A DNA stretch of 32,022 bases, taken from contig CAZLYU010000041.1 in assembly GCA_964563855.1 (NCBI GenBank), forward strand, positions 1 to 32,022, in the 5' to 3' direction. The notes under the pieces were generated by a model. The model saw only the letters and a program-made list of their open reading frames with translations. It did no database searches and had not been told where the DNA came from. Of this stretch, positions 8,066 through 15,902 are shown piece after piece. The stretch comes from JAFGRR01 sp964563855 (GTDB lineage Bacteria > Planctomycetota > Phycisphaerae > UBA1845 > Fen-1342). Each line of letters starts with the position of its first letter. Within the stretch, counting starts at the first letter, position 1. Made by a program: the position numbers and the translations under genes.

Positions 8066-10105
8066 CTACGCCGGGCTCGGCAAAGGCCCCGAACCGGAGC
8101 CGCCATCTTCGACAGGTCGCGCCACCGGCGGACGCTCCTCGCGGGCGCCGCGCTCGGCATCGATCAGGTCGGCCACGGTCGGCCGGTCGATCGATTCACC
8201 CGCGATGAGCTTGCGCACTTCGTCGCCATCGAGCGTCTCATACTTCAGCAACGCTTCGCCGATCGCTCTCAACGCCGTCTCGTTCTCGCTGAGAATTCGT
8301 CGCGCGTCGGCGTAGGCCTCGTCGACGATGTGCTTGATCTCGGCGTCGATCACTTCCTGCGTCGCTTCGGAGAAGTCTTTGCCGGAAAGATCCATCCACT
8401 GGCGACGCTGATCTTCGCCGAGGAAGATGAAGCCGAGCTTGTCGCTCATGCCCCACTCGGTCACCATCTGCCGCGCGATCGCCGTCACCTGCCGAATGTC
8501 GCTACTGGCGCCCGAGTTCATGTCTTGGCCGAGAATCTCCTCAGCCAACCGACCGCCGCACGCAACGCGCATCATCGCTTCGAGATAGGAGCGGTTGTGC
8601 GTCATGCGATCTTGTTCGGGCAGTGAGAACGTCGCGCCGCCGTAAGGACCACGCGGAATGATGCTGACCTTGTGCAGCGGGTCGGCGTCTTTGACGAGGC
8701 ATTGCACGAGTGCGTGCCCCGCTTCGTGATAAGCCGTCAGCTCGCGGTCGCGCTCTTCAACGAATCGGCTGCGCCGCGCACGGCCCCAACGCACCTTGTC
8801 GCGCGCTTCTTCGAGATCGTCGAGTTCGATCGCTTCTTTGCCCGCGAGCGTCGCGAGCAGCGCCGATTCGTTGATGATCGCCGCCAGATCAGCCCCGCTG
8901 AACATCGACGTGCCCCGCGCGATGCGGTGCATCTTCGGATCGATCGGCGGTGCAATCTTCACCTTGCGGGCGTGCACCCGCAGAATTTCAAAGCGGCCCT
9001 TCACATCGGGCAGCGGGACCTGCACCTGACGGTCAAATCGGCCCGGGCGAATAAGCGCGGGGTCGAGCACGTCCGACCGGTTCGTCGCCGCAATCACGAT
9101 GACCTGATCGTTGCTGTCGAAGCCGTCCATCTCGACGAGGATCGCTTTCAGCGTCTGCTCTCGCTCGTCGTTACCTCCGCCGCTATAGCCCACGCCGCGC
9201 CTTCGGCCGACGGCGTCAATCTCGTCGAGGAAGATGATGCAGGGCGAGTTTTCCTTCGCCTGACGGAAGAGATCGCGCACCCGCGACGCGCCCACGCCGA
9301 CAAACATTTCGACAAAGTCGGACCCGCTGATCGAGAAAAACGGAACGTCGGCCTCGCCGGCGATGGCTTTCGCCAGCATCGTCTTACCGCAGCCCGGTTC
9401 ACCGATCAGCAACACGCCGCGCGGAATGCGTCCACCGAGCTTCTGAAACCGCTTCGGGTTCTTGAGGAACTCGACGAGTTCGTACACTTCGTCTTTCGCT
9501 TCTTCGATTCCGGCGACATCCGCGAAGGTCACGTTGGTGTGCTCGCGGGTCATCATGCGGTGTCGGCTGCGGCCGAAGTTGCCGAGCATGCCCGCGCCGC
9601 CCCCGCTCTGCCGCAATTGGCGAAACAGGAAGTACCAGATCACGCCGAAGATCAACAACCACGGCAGCATCGTGATCAGCACCGTGGTGAGAAGGTTGTT
9701 CTCCGGCTCATACTCATAGACCGGCGTTGCGTGACCGCCGCGTTCGGAGGTCTCTTCGATGCGCTTGCTCAGTTCGCCGAAGTCGTCGACGCGATAGTTG
9801 ACGACGAACTTCTTGGTCTCGCTGTCTTTGGGGCGCTCTTTGAAGTTGCCGGTGATCGTGGTGTCGTGTGCGACCAGGCTCTCGATCTGACCGTTTTCAA
9901 CCGCGCGCCAAAACTCGGGAACACCGATTTCCTTGGCGTTGTTCATGCTGCGGTTCAGCATGACCAGCAGCAGGACCGCGATCGCGATGACCAGCAGCCA
10001 ACTGAAAGCGCCGCGGCTCATACGCACCGGCGGCTTGCCATTCGGGCCCCCACCGCCGCCGGACGTCGGGCGTTGCTGTTTTGGATCTTGTTCGTTTTGC
10101 GCCAT
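8066..10105 (-). CDS. ftsH: ATP-dependent zinc metalloprotease FtsH
   Basis: A membrane-anchored AAA+ protease that extracts and degrades membrane and regulatory proteins. The 679-residue product has the family order: a Gly-rich cytoplasmic N terminus, TM1 (about 33-51), a periplasmic domain, TM2 (about 140-161), then an AAA domain with Walker A GEPGCGKT (235-242), Walker B IFLDEID (291-297), the pore-loop region FVEMFVGVGAS and the arginine-finger segment RPGRFDRQ. The M41 peptidase domain has HEAGH (460-464) and a third zinc ligand, Asp536, in SGASSDIRQVT. Walker A departs slightly from the usual GPPGTGKT. The C terminus is a Pro/Gly/Ser tail. The start follows an AGGTAGAG-like site. The gene lies 47 bp after the lptE-like gene, so it is probably the last gene of an envelope operon. 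Confidence 0.97.
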   Translation of the reverse strand: MAQNEQDPKQQRPTSGGGGGPNGKPPVRMSRGAFSWLLVIAIAVLLLVMLNRSMNNAKEIGVPEFWRAVENGQIESLVAHDTTITGNFKERPKDSETKKFVVNYRVDDFGELSKRIEETSERGGHATPVYEYEPENNLLTTVLITMLPWLLIFGVIWYFLFRQLRQSGGGAGMLGNFGRSRHRMMTREHTNVTFADVAGIEEAKDEVYELVEFLKNPKRFQKLGGRIPRGVLLIGEPGCGKTMLAKAIAGEADVPFFSISGSDFVEMFVGVGASRVRDLFRQAKENSPCIIFLDEIDAVGRRRGVGYSGGGNDEREQTLKAILVEMDGFDSNDQVIVIAATNRSDVLDPALIRPGRFDRQVQVPLPDVKGRFEILRVHARKVKIAPPIDPKMHRIARGTSMFSGADLAAIINESALLATLAGKEAIELDDLEEARDKVRWGRARRSRFVEERDRELTAYHEAGHALVQCLVKDADPLHKVSIIPRGPYGGATFSLPEQDRMTHNRSYLEAMMRVACGGRLAEEILGQDMNSGASSDIRQVTAIARQMVTEWGMSDKLGFIFLGEDQRRQWMDLSGKDFSEATQEVIDAEIKHIVDEAYADARRILSENETALRAIGEALLKYETLDGDEVRKLIAGESIDRPTVADLIDAERGAREERPPVARPVEDGGSGSGPLPSPA

Positions 10106-10152
10106 GCTCTACCTTTTCGACGAACGACTGTCGGCCAGCGCAAGGCGCTCAC

Positions 10153-10647
10153 CTACCACTGATCATACATGGCAGCGACGATCCGTTCCGCGAGACGGAC
10201 CACAACCTTTTGCAGGGCGTACGGCTCATCCTCGCCCGTTGCTGCAATGTAATCCACCACCTCGAGCTGCACCGGCCGGTCGATCAGCAACTCGCCGGTG
10301 CGCAGGTCGCGCCACCGAACTTGCACCGCCAGCGTCAGTTGCGTCTCGCGCGGCTGACGCGACAGCGGCTCGGGCGCGAACGCTTCCTGCCGCACTTCCA
10401 GGATGCGCCCGCTAAGAACGCTGTCGGCCAGGTCTTTCTCTGCAAGGCGGTACGGGGTTTGCGCGTTGATCTGCTGTTTCAGCGCTTTCGTCAGCGCGAA
10501 CTCGATGTCGCGCCGAAACTCGCGGGTTTCGAAGGTTTCAACATGCACCGTGCGAACGCCGCCGCGAAACGCTGTGTTCGACGAATAGCCGCAGCCGGCC
10601 AGACAGACCAACATCAGGGTGGGTGCGACGCGTAACGCAGCCGTCAT
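10153..10647 (-). CDS. LptE-like LPS-assembly lipoprotein
   Basis: A 164-residue predicted outer-membrane lipoprotein. The N terminus is a short signal ending in the lipobox LVCLAGC (Cys19), followed by GYSSNTAFRGG and VRTVHVETFETREFRRDIEFALTKAL, an arrangement typical of the LptE family: start of the mature protein, a beta strand, then a long helix. The rest alternates strands around ADSVLSGRI, TLAVQVRWRD and ends in a helix. LptE partners LptD in placing lipopolysaccharide in the outer membrane; lptD is not in the window. The start codon overlaps the stop of the upstream bamD-like gene as ATGA, so translation is probably coupled. The family assignment rests on overall pattern and is fairly, not fully, certain. 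Confidence 0.8.
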   Translation of the reverse strand: MTAALRVAPTLMLVCLAGCGYSSNTAFRGGVRTVHVETFETREFRRDIEFALTKALKQQINAQTPYRLAEKDLADSVLSGRILEVRQEAFAPEPLSRQPRETQLTLAVQVRWRDLRTGELLIDRPVQLEVVDYIAATGEDEPYALQKVVVRLAERIVAAMYDQW

Positions 10648-11636
10648 CGTCCAGGCTCCGATGGTTCCGCCAACACCCCCATCTCTCTCAGTCGCGCGCG
10701 AGCCGTATCCGCCGCGAGGGTCTGCGGCCAGCGCGCGACGATGCGCCGGAAGTAGAAGCGACCCGCCGTCGTATAGTTCGCACGCAGGTACCACTCCGCC
10801 ACCGCCAGCGCCTTCTCCGCCCGCTGTTCGACAATCGTGTCCAGCCAGTCATCGACGTTTTCACGCTCGGCGTATTGCGGATAAACGTCGCGCACCGCGT
10901 CATACAACTCCGCCGCATCGATCAGCGCTTGATCGTCAAACCGGTCGCCGGGATAGGCGGCGTACGCGGCCTGTGCCGCACGCAGCATCGCCGCCCGGTG
11001 ATAGCGCCCGTTCGGATATTCGCGCACCAGAAAGCTGTACGCGTCGCGAGCGCGGTCGTAGTCGCCAGATTCGTACAGGTAATCGGCCTTGAGGCGTAGC
11101 GCGAGTTCACCGAGCGCGGTTCCCGGGACGCGCGACCAGGCGCGATCGAGGATGCGCACGCCATCGTCATACGCGGGCAGTCGCAGGAACCCCCAGAGGA
11201 TCCGCGGCTCACCCGACAGGAATGCGAGCGCCGTGTCGATGGAGCGCTCGATCGCGCTGTAAAACAACTCGCCGGCCGTGTTGTCCGCGACGATGTCAAA
11301 CTGTTCAGCCGCCTTCCAGTAGTCCGCGAGCGCAAAGTACGCTTCTCCGAGGAGGAATCTCGCTCGGAACTGCGCATCGTCGAGCGGGTTCGCTTTGATC
11401 CAATCCGCGAGCAGTTTTCGCGCGTCGTCAGCCTCACCGGCCGCGAGCAGCCGCCGGGCCTCGTCAAAGACGCCGCTGCGGTCGGTGGGCGTTTTTGCCG
11501 TCCACTCGGTCGTGTTCGGGTCCAGCACCTCGCGCTGCCGAAACTGCAGCGGCTGCGCGACGCCCGACGCCGCCGCCCCAAAGGCCGCGAGGATCAACAG
11601 TAACGGTTGGATGCCGCGGCCGAGACGCAGTTGCAT
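10644..11636 (-). CDS. BamD-like TPR outer-membrane assembly protein
   Basis: A 330-residue exported protein with a signal peptide (about residues 1-28, ending ASGVAQ). It has several TPR-like helical repeats, for example ARRLLAAGEADDARKLLADW, FLLGEAYFALADYWKAAEQF and YLYESGDYDRARDAYSFLV, the last followed by REYPNGRYHRAAMLRAAQA. This resembles the BamD/YbgF-type tetratricopeptide proteins that support insertion of outer-membrane beta barrels. Unlike E. coli BamD, there is no lipobox Cys, so it may be periplasmic rather than lipid-anchored. The ATG at 11636 has no clear ribosome site, and a good -10 element ends only 7 nt upstream, suggesting a leaderless mRNA. The stop overlaps the lptE-like start. 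The frame is open further upstream, but that part lacks a signal peptide. Confidence 0.78.
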   Translation of the reverse strand: MQLRLGRGIQPLLLILAAFGAAASGVAQPLQFRQREVLDPNTTEWTAKTPTDRSGVFDEARRLLAAGEADDARKLLADWIKANPLDDAQFRARFLLGEAYFALADYWKAAEQFDIVADNTAGELFYSAIERSIDTALAFLSGEPRILWGFLRLPAYDDGVRILDRAWSRVPGTALGELALRLKADYLYESGDYDRARDAYSFLVREYPNGRYHRAAMLRAAQAAYAAYPGDRFDDQALIDAAELYDAVRDVYPQYAERENVDDWLDTIVEQRAEKALAVAEWYLRANYTTAGRFYFRRIVARWPQTLAADTARARLREMGVLAEPSEPGR

Positions 11637-11643
11637 ATCCGGC

Positions 11644-11671
11644 AGTATAGCGCCGCTGCGCGGGCGCTCAA
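11644..11671 (-). promoter_or_regulatory. Sigma-70-type promoter of the bamD-like/lptE/ftsH operon
   Basis: Read on the minus strand: -35 TTGAGC (11671-11666), a 16-nt spacer, and -10 TATACT (11649-11644). Transcription would be expected to begin about 6-8 nt later, at or next to the ATG at 11636, giving a leaderless transcript. Confidence 0.6.
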
Positions 11672-11860
11672 CGCGGCGGGCGCTGTTTGTCGGCAAACGT
11701 CTGACCGGATCGCGACAACTCGCGACAGTCGCCCGCCAATCTCGCGCCGCTGGCGGCGAAACCCCAGATATACTGGCGGCCTGCGAAGCCTCGCAGATCA
11801 CGTTGAACACCTCAGGGCGACCGGCCAATCCGGTCGAACGGCACGCTTGGGAGAACTGCC

Positions 11861-13684
11861 ATGCACTTTCGACACCTACGACGCCTCGCGTTGGCGGGTT
11901 TGCTCTTGGCCGGCGCCGCGGCGCCAGCGGTCGCGAACGATTCGATCCTTCGGCTGGTGATCCGCGGCCCGGTCGTCGAAGCCCCGACCGACGGCGGCGA
12001 ACTCGCTGTGCTGTTTGGTGAAGACCCGGTCCGCACCTTGCGCGACTGGACCGAGACGATCGAAACCGCCGCCGGCCGAGACGACATTCGCGGCATGGCG
12101 CTGATCATCGAAGAACCCCTGATGTCGCTTGCGCAGCTCGAAGAGATTCGCGCCGCGATGCAGACTTTCCGCGACACCGGCAAGCGCATCGACGCCTACC
12201 TCGATGTCGCCAGCAACCTGTCGTACGCGCTCGCGGCCTCGGCGGATCACATCACCATCGCTGAGCACAGCATACTCGACATTCACGGCCTGGCCGCTTC
12301 CCTCTCGTTCTACAAACCAATGCTCGACAACATCGGCGTCTCCGCTGACCTCATGGCCATGGGCGACTACAAAACCGCCGTCGAGCCGTGGACGCGGTCG
12401 GAGCCGAGCGCGGCGAATCGCGAGATGGTGAACTGGTTGCTCGACAGCCTCTACGACCGCTGGATCGCGATCATCGCCGAGGGGCGCGATCTCTCCCCCG
12501 CTCAGGTCAAGCAAGCCGTCAATCAGGCGCCGCTCGGCGTACAGCAAGCCCTCGAACTCGGCCTGGTGGACGCGGTCGGCGGCTTCACGTCATTCAAGAA
12601 TCAGCTCTACGCGCGGTACGGCGAAGACGTGAAGGTCGTGAAGCGCATCACCGAGTCGAACATGCCCGAACTCGACACCAGCAACCCGTTCGGCTTCTTC
12701 CAGTTCTTCCAAGACATGATGGACCGCGAAGATGACGAAACCGATGACGGCGTTGGCCTGATCTACGTCGACGGCCCGATCGTCATGGGAACCAGCGAAG
12801 TGGACATGTTCGGCAGCAGCGCCTCAGCCGGCAGCTCCACCATTCGCAAGGCCCTGCTCGATACGCTCGAGGACGACGAGATCAAAGCGGTCGTGCTGCG
12901 CGTCAACTCGCCCGGCGGCTCGGCGCTCGCCAGCGACATCATGTGGAACGCGGCCATGCAGGTGCGCGAGCGCAAACCGCTGATCGTCAGCATGGGCGGT
13001 GTCGCCGGCAGCGGCGGGTACTACGTCGCCGCCCCGGGTGAAGTCATCTTCGCCGACAAGTCGACCCTCACCGGCTCGATCGGCGTGCTCGGCGGAAAGC
13101 TCGTGTGGAAGGAGCTCTGGGAAGAGCACATCGGCGTGAACACAGTGACCATCGCGCGCGGCGCCAACGCCACCCTGTTCAACCCGAACGAGCCGTTCAC
13201 CGAAGAGGGTCGCGAACATATGCGCGACATGCTCGAGAAGATCTACTCGCAGTTCAAAGAACGTGTGCGCGCCGGCCGTGGTGATCGTCTCACCAAGCAA
13301 CTCGACGACATCGCCGGCGGGCGGGTCTACACCGGCGAGCAAGCCCTCGAGCTTGGCTTGGTCGATCGAATCGGGACGCTCGATGACGCCATCGACTTCG
13401 CCGCGCGGCGCGCCGGTCTGGAAGGCGATCCCGAGATTTATGTACTCCCGAGACCGCTCGACTTGTCGGATGTGCTCGCCGCGCTGTTCGACAAAGACAC
13501 CGAGGACGAGTTCGAAATCGCCGCTTCGCTGAGCAGCACACCCCAACTCCGAGGATTGATTCAACTCGTCCGGCGCACATTTGGCGCCGCGACGCAACAC
13601 ATGTCGATCGATCTCAAGCACCTCGAAATTCTGCACCGCGAACGATTCGGCTGTTTCATGCCGCTGCATGTGAACGTCCGTTAG
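11861..13684 (+). CDS. sppA: Signal peptide peptidase SppA (S49, two-domain 67K type)
   Basis: A 607-residue serine protease that cleaves leftover signal peptides. It has the double-domain organisation of E. coli SppA (618 residues). The N-terminal repeat supplies the general-base Lys171 in MGDYKTAVEPWTR, and the C-terminal repeat supplies the nucleophile Ser384 in GGVAGSGGYYVAA. The C-terminal half also shows VNSPGGSALASD and TLTGSIGVLGGK. Residues 1-26 form a signal sequence ending AVAND, so it acts outside the cytoplasm or at the membrane. The C-terminal tail of about 80 residues after the peptidase domain is unusual and ends with Cys and His residues. ATG 11861 has GGGAG 7 nt upstream. 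The gene is divergent from the bamD-like/lptE/ftsH operon, and a clear terminator follows. Confidence 0.95.
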   Translation: MHFRHLRRLALAGLLLAGAAAPAVANDSILRLVIRGPVVEAPTDGGELAVLFGEDPVRTLRDWTETIETAAGRDDIRGMALIIEEPLMSLAQLEEIRAAMQTFRDTGKRIDAYLDVASNLSYALAASADHITIAEHSILDIHGLAASLSFYKPMLDNIGVSADLMAMGDYKTAVEPWTRSEPSAANREMVNWLLDSLYDRWIAIIAEGRDLSPAQVKQAVNQAPLGVQQALELGLVDAVGGFTSFKNQLYARYGEDVKVVKRITESNMPELDTSNPFGFFQFFQDMMDREDDETDDGVGLIYVDGPIVMGTSEVDMFGSSASAGSSTIRKALLDTLEDDEIKAVVLRVNSPGGSALASDIMWNAAMQVRERKPLIVSMGGVAGSGGYYVAAPGEVIFADKSTLTGSIGVLGGKLVWKELWEEHIGVNTVTIARGANATLFNPNEPFTEEGREHMRDMLEKIYSQFKERVRAGRGDRLTKQLDDIAGGRVYTGEQALELGLVDRIGTLDDAIDFAARRAGLEGDPEIYVLPRPLDLSDVLAALFDKDTEDEFEIAASLSSTPQLRGLIQLVRRTFGAATQHMSIDLKHLEILHRERFGCFMPLHVNVR

Positions 13685-13732
13685 GCGCCATTCGCGCGCC
13701 GATTTCGGACGATGCCCGTCGATCACCCCTCG

Positions 13733-13757
13733 CGCCGACCCACTGGGTCGGCGTTTT
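13733..13757 (+). terminator. Rho-independent terminator of sppA
   Basis: A perfect 9-bp stem, CGCCGACCC (13733-13741) and GGGTCGGCG (13745-13753), with a 3-nt loop ACT, followed directly by TTTT. It lies 49 bp after the sppA stop. Confidence 0.85.
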
Positions 13758-13892
13758 CATGCGCGATTGGCGACATCGCGGGCAGAATATCGGCCATCCT
13801 TGTTCCCGTTTCAGCGTTCAAGGTCGCCGACCACATGCCGATGCCTCCGCTAAGCGCCAGTGCGGCGCCCAGTGCGGCTTTGCGGAAGGTCC

Positions 13893-15539
13893 ATGACAGA
13901 CCTGTTGGTATATCAGTCCGAGCTCGCTTCGGAACGCGTCCTCATAACGGGCGGCGGCGCCGACGTTGTCGCTTCCGTCACGGCTTCCGCACCAGCCACC
14001 GCCGATGTGCTGACGGCGGCGGACGTTCCGACCGCGTTGCGTCAGCTATACGCCAAATCGCCTGAGGTCATTGTCTACGTCGCCCAAGCCGACGACGAAC
14101 AACCGACCCACGCAATTCACGCGCTCCGCCATGCGCCGGGGGCCGACAACGTGGGGCTGCTTGTGCTCCACACGGCGACCCACGCAGAGCAGGTCGATCT
14201 GTTCAACGCCGCCGGCGCCGATTTGGTCTTGCCGGTCGATGCTGATCAGTCGCTGTTGCGCTCTGCGTTGCAAGCGGCGCGCAAACTGTGCGCAACCCGT
14301 TGCGAGCTCCGCGAGGCCGCCGACCAGCGGGGTCGGTTGACCCACACGCTGATGACGTTCGTCGAGTACAGCATCGCAATCAGCGATTCTGTCTGCGTCG
14401 ATGCGATTCTCGAGCAGACCCTTTACGCGTCGCTCAGCGCCACGCAGTGCCGTTTCGCCGCCGTCCTGCTGCGCACGGAGACGCCGGACGAGATGGTCGT
14501 CGCCCGCACGATCGGACGCGAACTCGGGCCAATCGGCGCCCGGCGACGCGAAGCCGATCTCATCGCAGCCATGCGGCAGACCGCTCCGAGCACCACGACC
14601 TCGGTGAGCCGCGACGGTGTTCCGCGACACGCGGCGCTCGTGCCGCTGTTCACCGCCGAGGGCCGCGGCTGCCGCGAAAACTACGGAGTGCTGCACGTTT
14701 CCGGCAGCGTCGCTGTACGCGAGTTTGATGACCTCGATCTTCAGGTCCTTGAATTGATCGCCTCGCGAGCCGTTACCGCCGTTCGCCGCAGCTTGTCGCG
14801 TTTCTGGGCGGAACGGGCGCGCGACGCGCTCGTCAAGTCCCTCGTCGAACTTACGGAAGCCCGCGACGACAACACCGGCGCTCACATCGACCGCGTCACC
14901 GCGAACGCGCTCATGCTGGCGCGCTGCCTGGCGCGCCGCGAAGAATTTCAAGACGTCATCGACGACGAGTTCCTGGAAGCCTTACGACGCGCGACCCCGC
15001 TCCACGATGTGGGCAAGATCGCAGTCCCCGACGCCGTCATGCTCAAACCCGGCAGCCTGACCCCCGAAGAGCGCAGCATCATCCAAACCCACACCGTCGT
15101 CGGAGGCGACGCACTGCGGTCCGCACACGCGGATCTGCCACAATCTGCTTCGCTGCGCATGGCCGAAGACATCGCACGCTTCCACCACGAGTGGTTCAAC
15201 GGCGAGGGCTATCCCACCGGGCGATCGAGCGCCGAGATTCCGCTCGCCGCGCGGATCGTCGCGGTGGCCGACGTCTATGACGCGTTGCGCAGCGCCCGCC
15301 CCTACAAGCCGGGCATCGACCACGAAACCGCCTTCCGCCTGATTACGGAACGCCGCGGCACGCAGTTTGATCCCATGGTGGTCGACGCATTTGTGCAGCT
15401 ACAAGAAGACTTTCGGCGCTGCTTCGACGTTCCCGGCGCTCACCGCGCGATTGTGAGCGGACCGCTCTCCCCACGCACCTCAACGCTAGCGCCCGACCTC
15501 GGCCTCAACACGCTGGCCGCCGCCTTTCGCGGCGAGTAG
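13893..15539 (+). CDS. Pseudo-receiver/GAF/HD-GYP signalling protein
   Basis: A 548-residue protein, probably a cyclic-di-GMP phosphodiesterase. Residues about 1-130 look like a receiver fold but lack the phospho-acceptor Asp at the end of strand 3 (it reads VIVYVAQAD) and the conserved Lys (GADLVLPVD), so phosphorylation is unlikely. Residues about 145-305 resemble a GAF sensor domain. Residues about 310-510 form an HD-GYP domain with a complete metal site: HDVGK (371-375), His400 in IQTHTVVG, HHE (431-433) and GYP (439-441). The ATG at 13893 follows GGAAGG and is preferred to an in-frame GTG at 13860. The intact active site contrasts with the degraded HD-GYP at 1915-3594. The ligand of the GAF domain is unknown. 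Confidence 0.9.
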   Translation: MTDLLVYQSELASERVLITGGGADVVASVTASAPATADVLTAADVPTALRQLYAKSPEVIVYVAQADDEQPTHAIHALRHAPGADNVGLLVLHTATHAEQVDLFNAAGADLVLPVDADQSLLRSALQAARKLCATRCELREAADQRGRLTHTLMTFVEYSIAISDSVCVDAILEQTLYASLSATQCRFAAVLLRTETPDEMVVARTIGRELGPIGARRREADLIAAMRQTAPSTTTSVSRDGVPRHAALVPLFTAEGRGCRENYGVLHVSGSVAVREFDDLDLQVLELIASRAVTAVRRSLSRFWAERARDALVKSLVELTEARDDNTGAHIDRVTANALMLARCLARREEFQDVIDDEFLEALRRATPLHDVGKIAVPDAVMLKPGSLTPEERSIIQTHTVVGGDALRSAHADLPQSASLRMAEDIARFHHEWFNGEGYPTGRSSAEIPLAARIVAVADVYDALRSARPYKPGIDHETAFRLITERRGTQFDPMVVDAFVQLQEDFRRCFDVPGAHRAIVSGPLSPRTSTLAPDLGLNTLAAAFRGE

Positions 15540-15647
15540 CGCAGCACACGTCGGAAGCACAAGCAGCCGCCATTTCCGGTACCGATCGAAACAGCCGGCA
15601 AGATGACCGGCGAATTCTTGCTCAGCGAGGCGGGTCTCGCGCTCGGC

Positions 15648-15669
15648 CGTCAGGCGCGGATGCCTGACG
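15648..15669 (+). other. Stem-loop downstream of the GAF/HD-GYP gene
   Basis: CGTCAGGC (15648-15655) and GCCTGACG (15662-15669) form a perfect 8-bp stem with a 6-nt loop, about 110 bp after the HD-GYP stop. No T-tract follows. It may be a terminator of a kind not requiring a U-tract, or a processed 3' end. Confidence 0.45.
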
Positions 15670-15775
15670 CTGCCGCATGCGAGGCGACACTCGTCGCGTA
15701 AGAAGTGCCTGTCAGAAATCGCCCCGGTCGGGGGGGGGGCGGGGGGCCGCCCCCCCCCGCCGGGGGGGGGAGGGG

Positions 15776-15824
15776 AGGTAGTTGGAAAAGCCGGGGACGA
15801 CGCAAAAGACGAACGAGTAGGTGT
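15776..15824. repeat. Corrupted duplicate of the dockerin gene 3' end
   Basis: This segment matches 15901-15949 at 41 of 49 positions by eye. All eight differences replace the base by G or A, and the copy loses the stop codon. It directly abuts the G/C homopolymers and the N gap, which points to a low-quality read end joined during scaffolding rather than a true second gene end. Confidence 0.75.
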
Positions 15825-15902
15825 NNNNNNNNNNGGCTCGTCGTGACCGGACGGCTCGTCGGCGAACTCGCCCGCCCCACCGAGCCGGTGTGCGAAGGGA
15901 AG

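Larger units (their letters stand above)
15540..15902. other. Gene-free region with assembly gap
   Basis: No convincing gene lies here. Bases 15540-15728 look like normal GC-rich intergenic DNA. Bases about 15729-15775 are runs of G and C that look like base-calling failure. Bases 15776-15824 are a corrupted copy of 15901-15949. A run of 10 Ns (15825-15834) marks a scaffold gap of unknown true size. Reading frames crossing the gap should not be trusted. Confidence 0.9.

Noticed and set aside
8672..10162. 496-codon open frame antisense to ftsH
   Set aside because: FtsH is unmistakable on the other strand; the shadow shows no family features.
11761..11780. TATACT as a promoter for sppA
   Set aside because: The hexamer at 11769-11774 is good, but no acceptable -35 lies 16-18 nt upstream.
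15776..15824. End of a second dockerin gene
   Set aside because: The copy has lost its stop codon, differs only by changes to G or A, and abuts homopolymers and Ns, so an assembly artefact is more likely.
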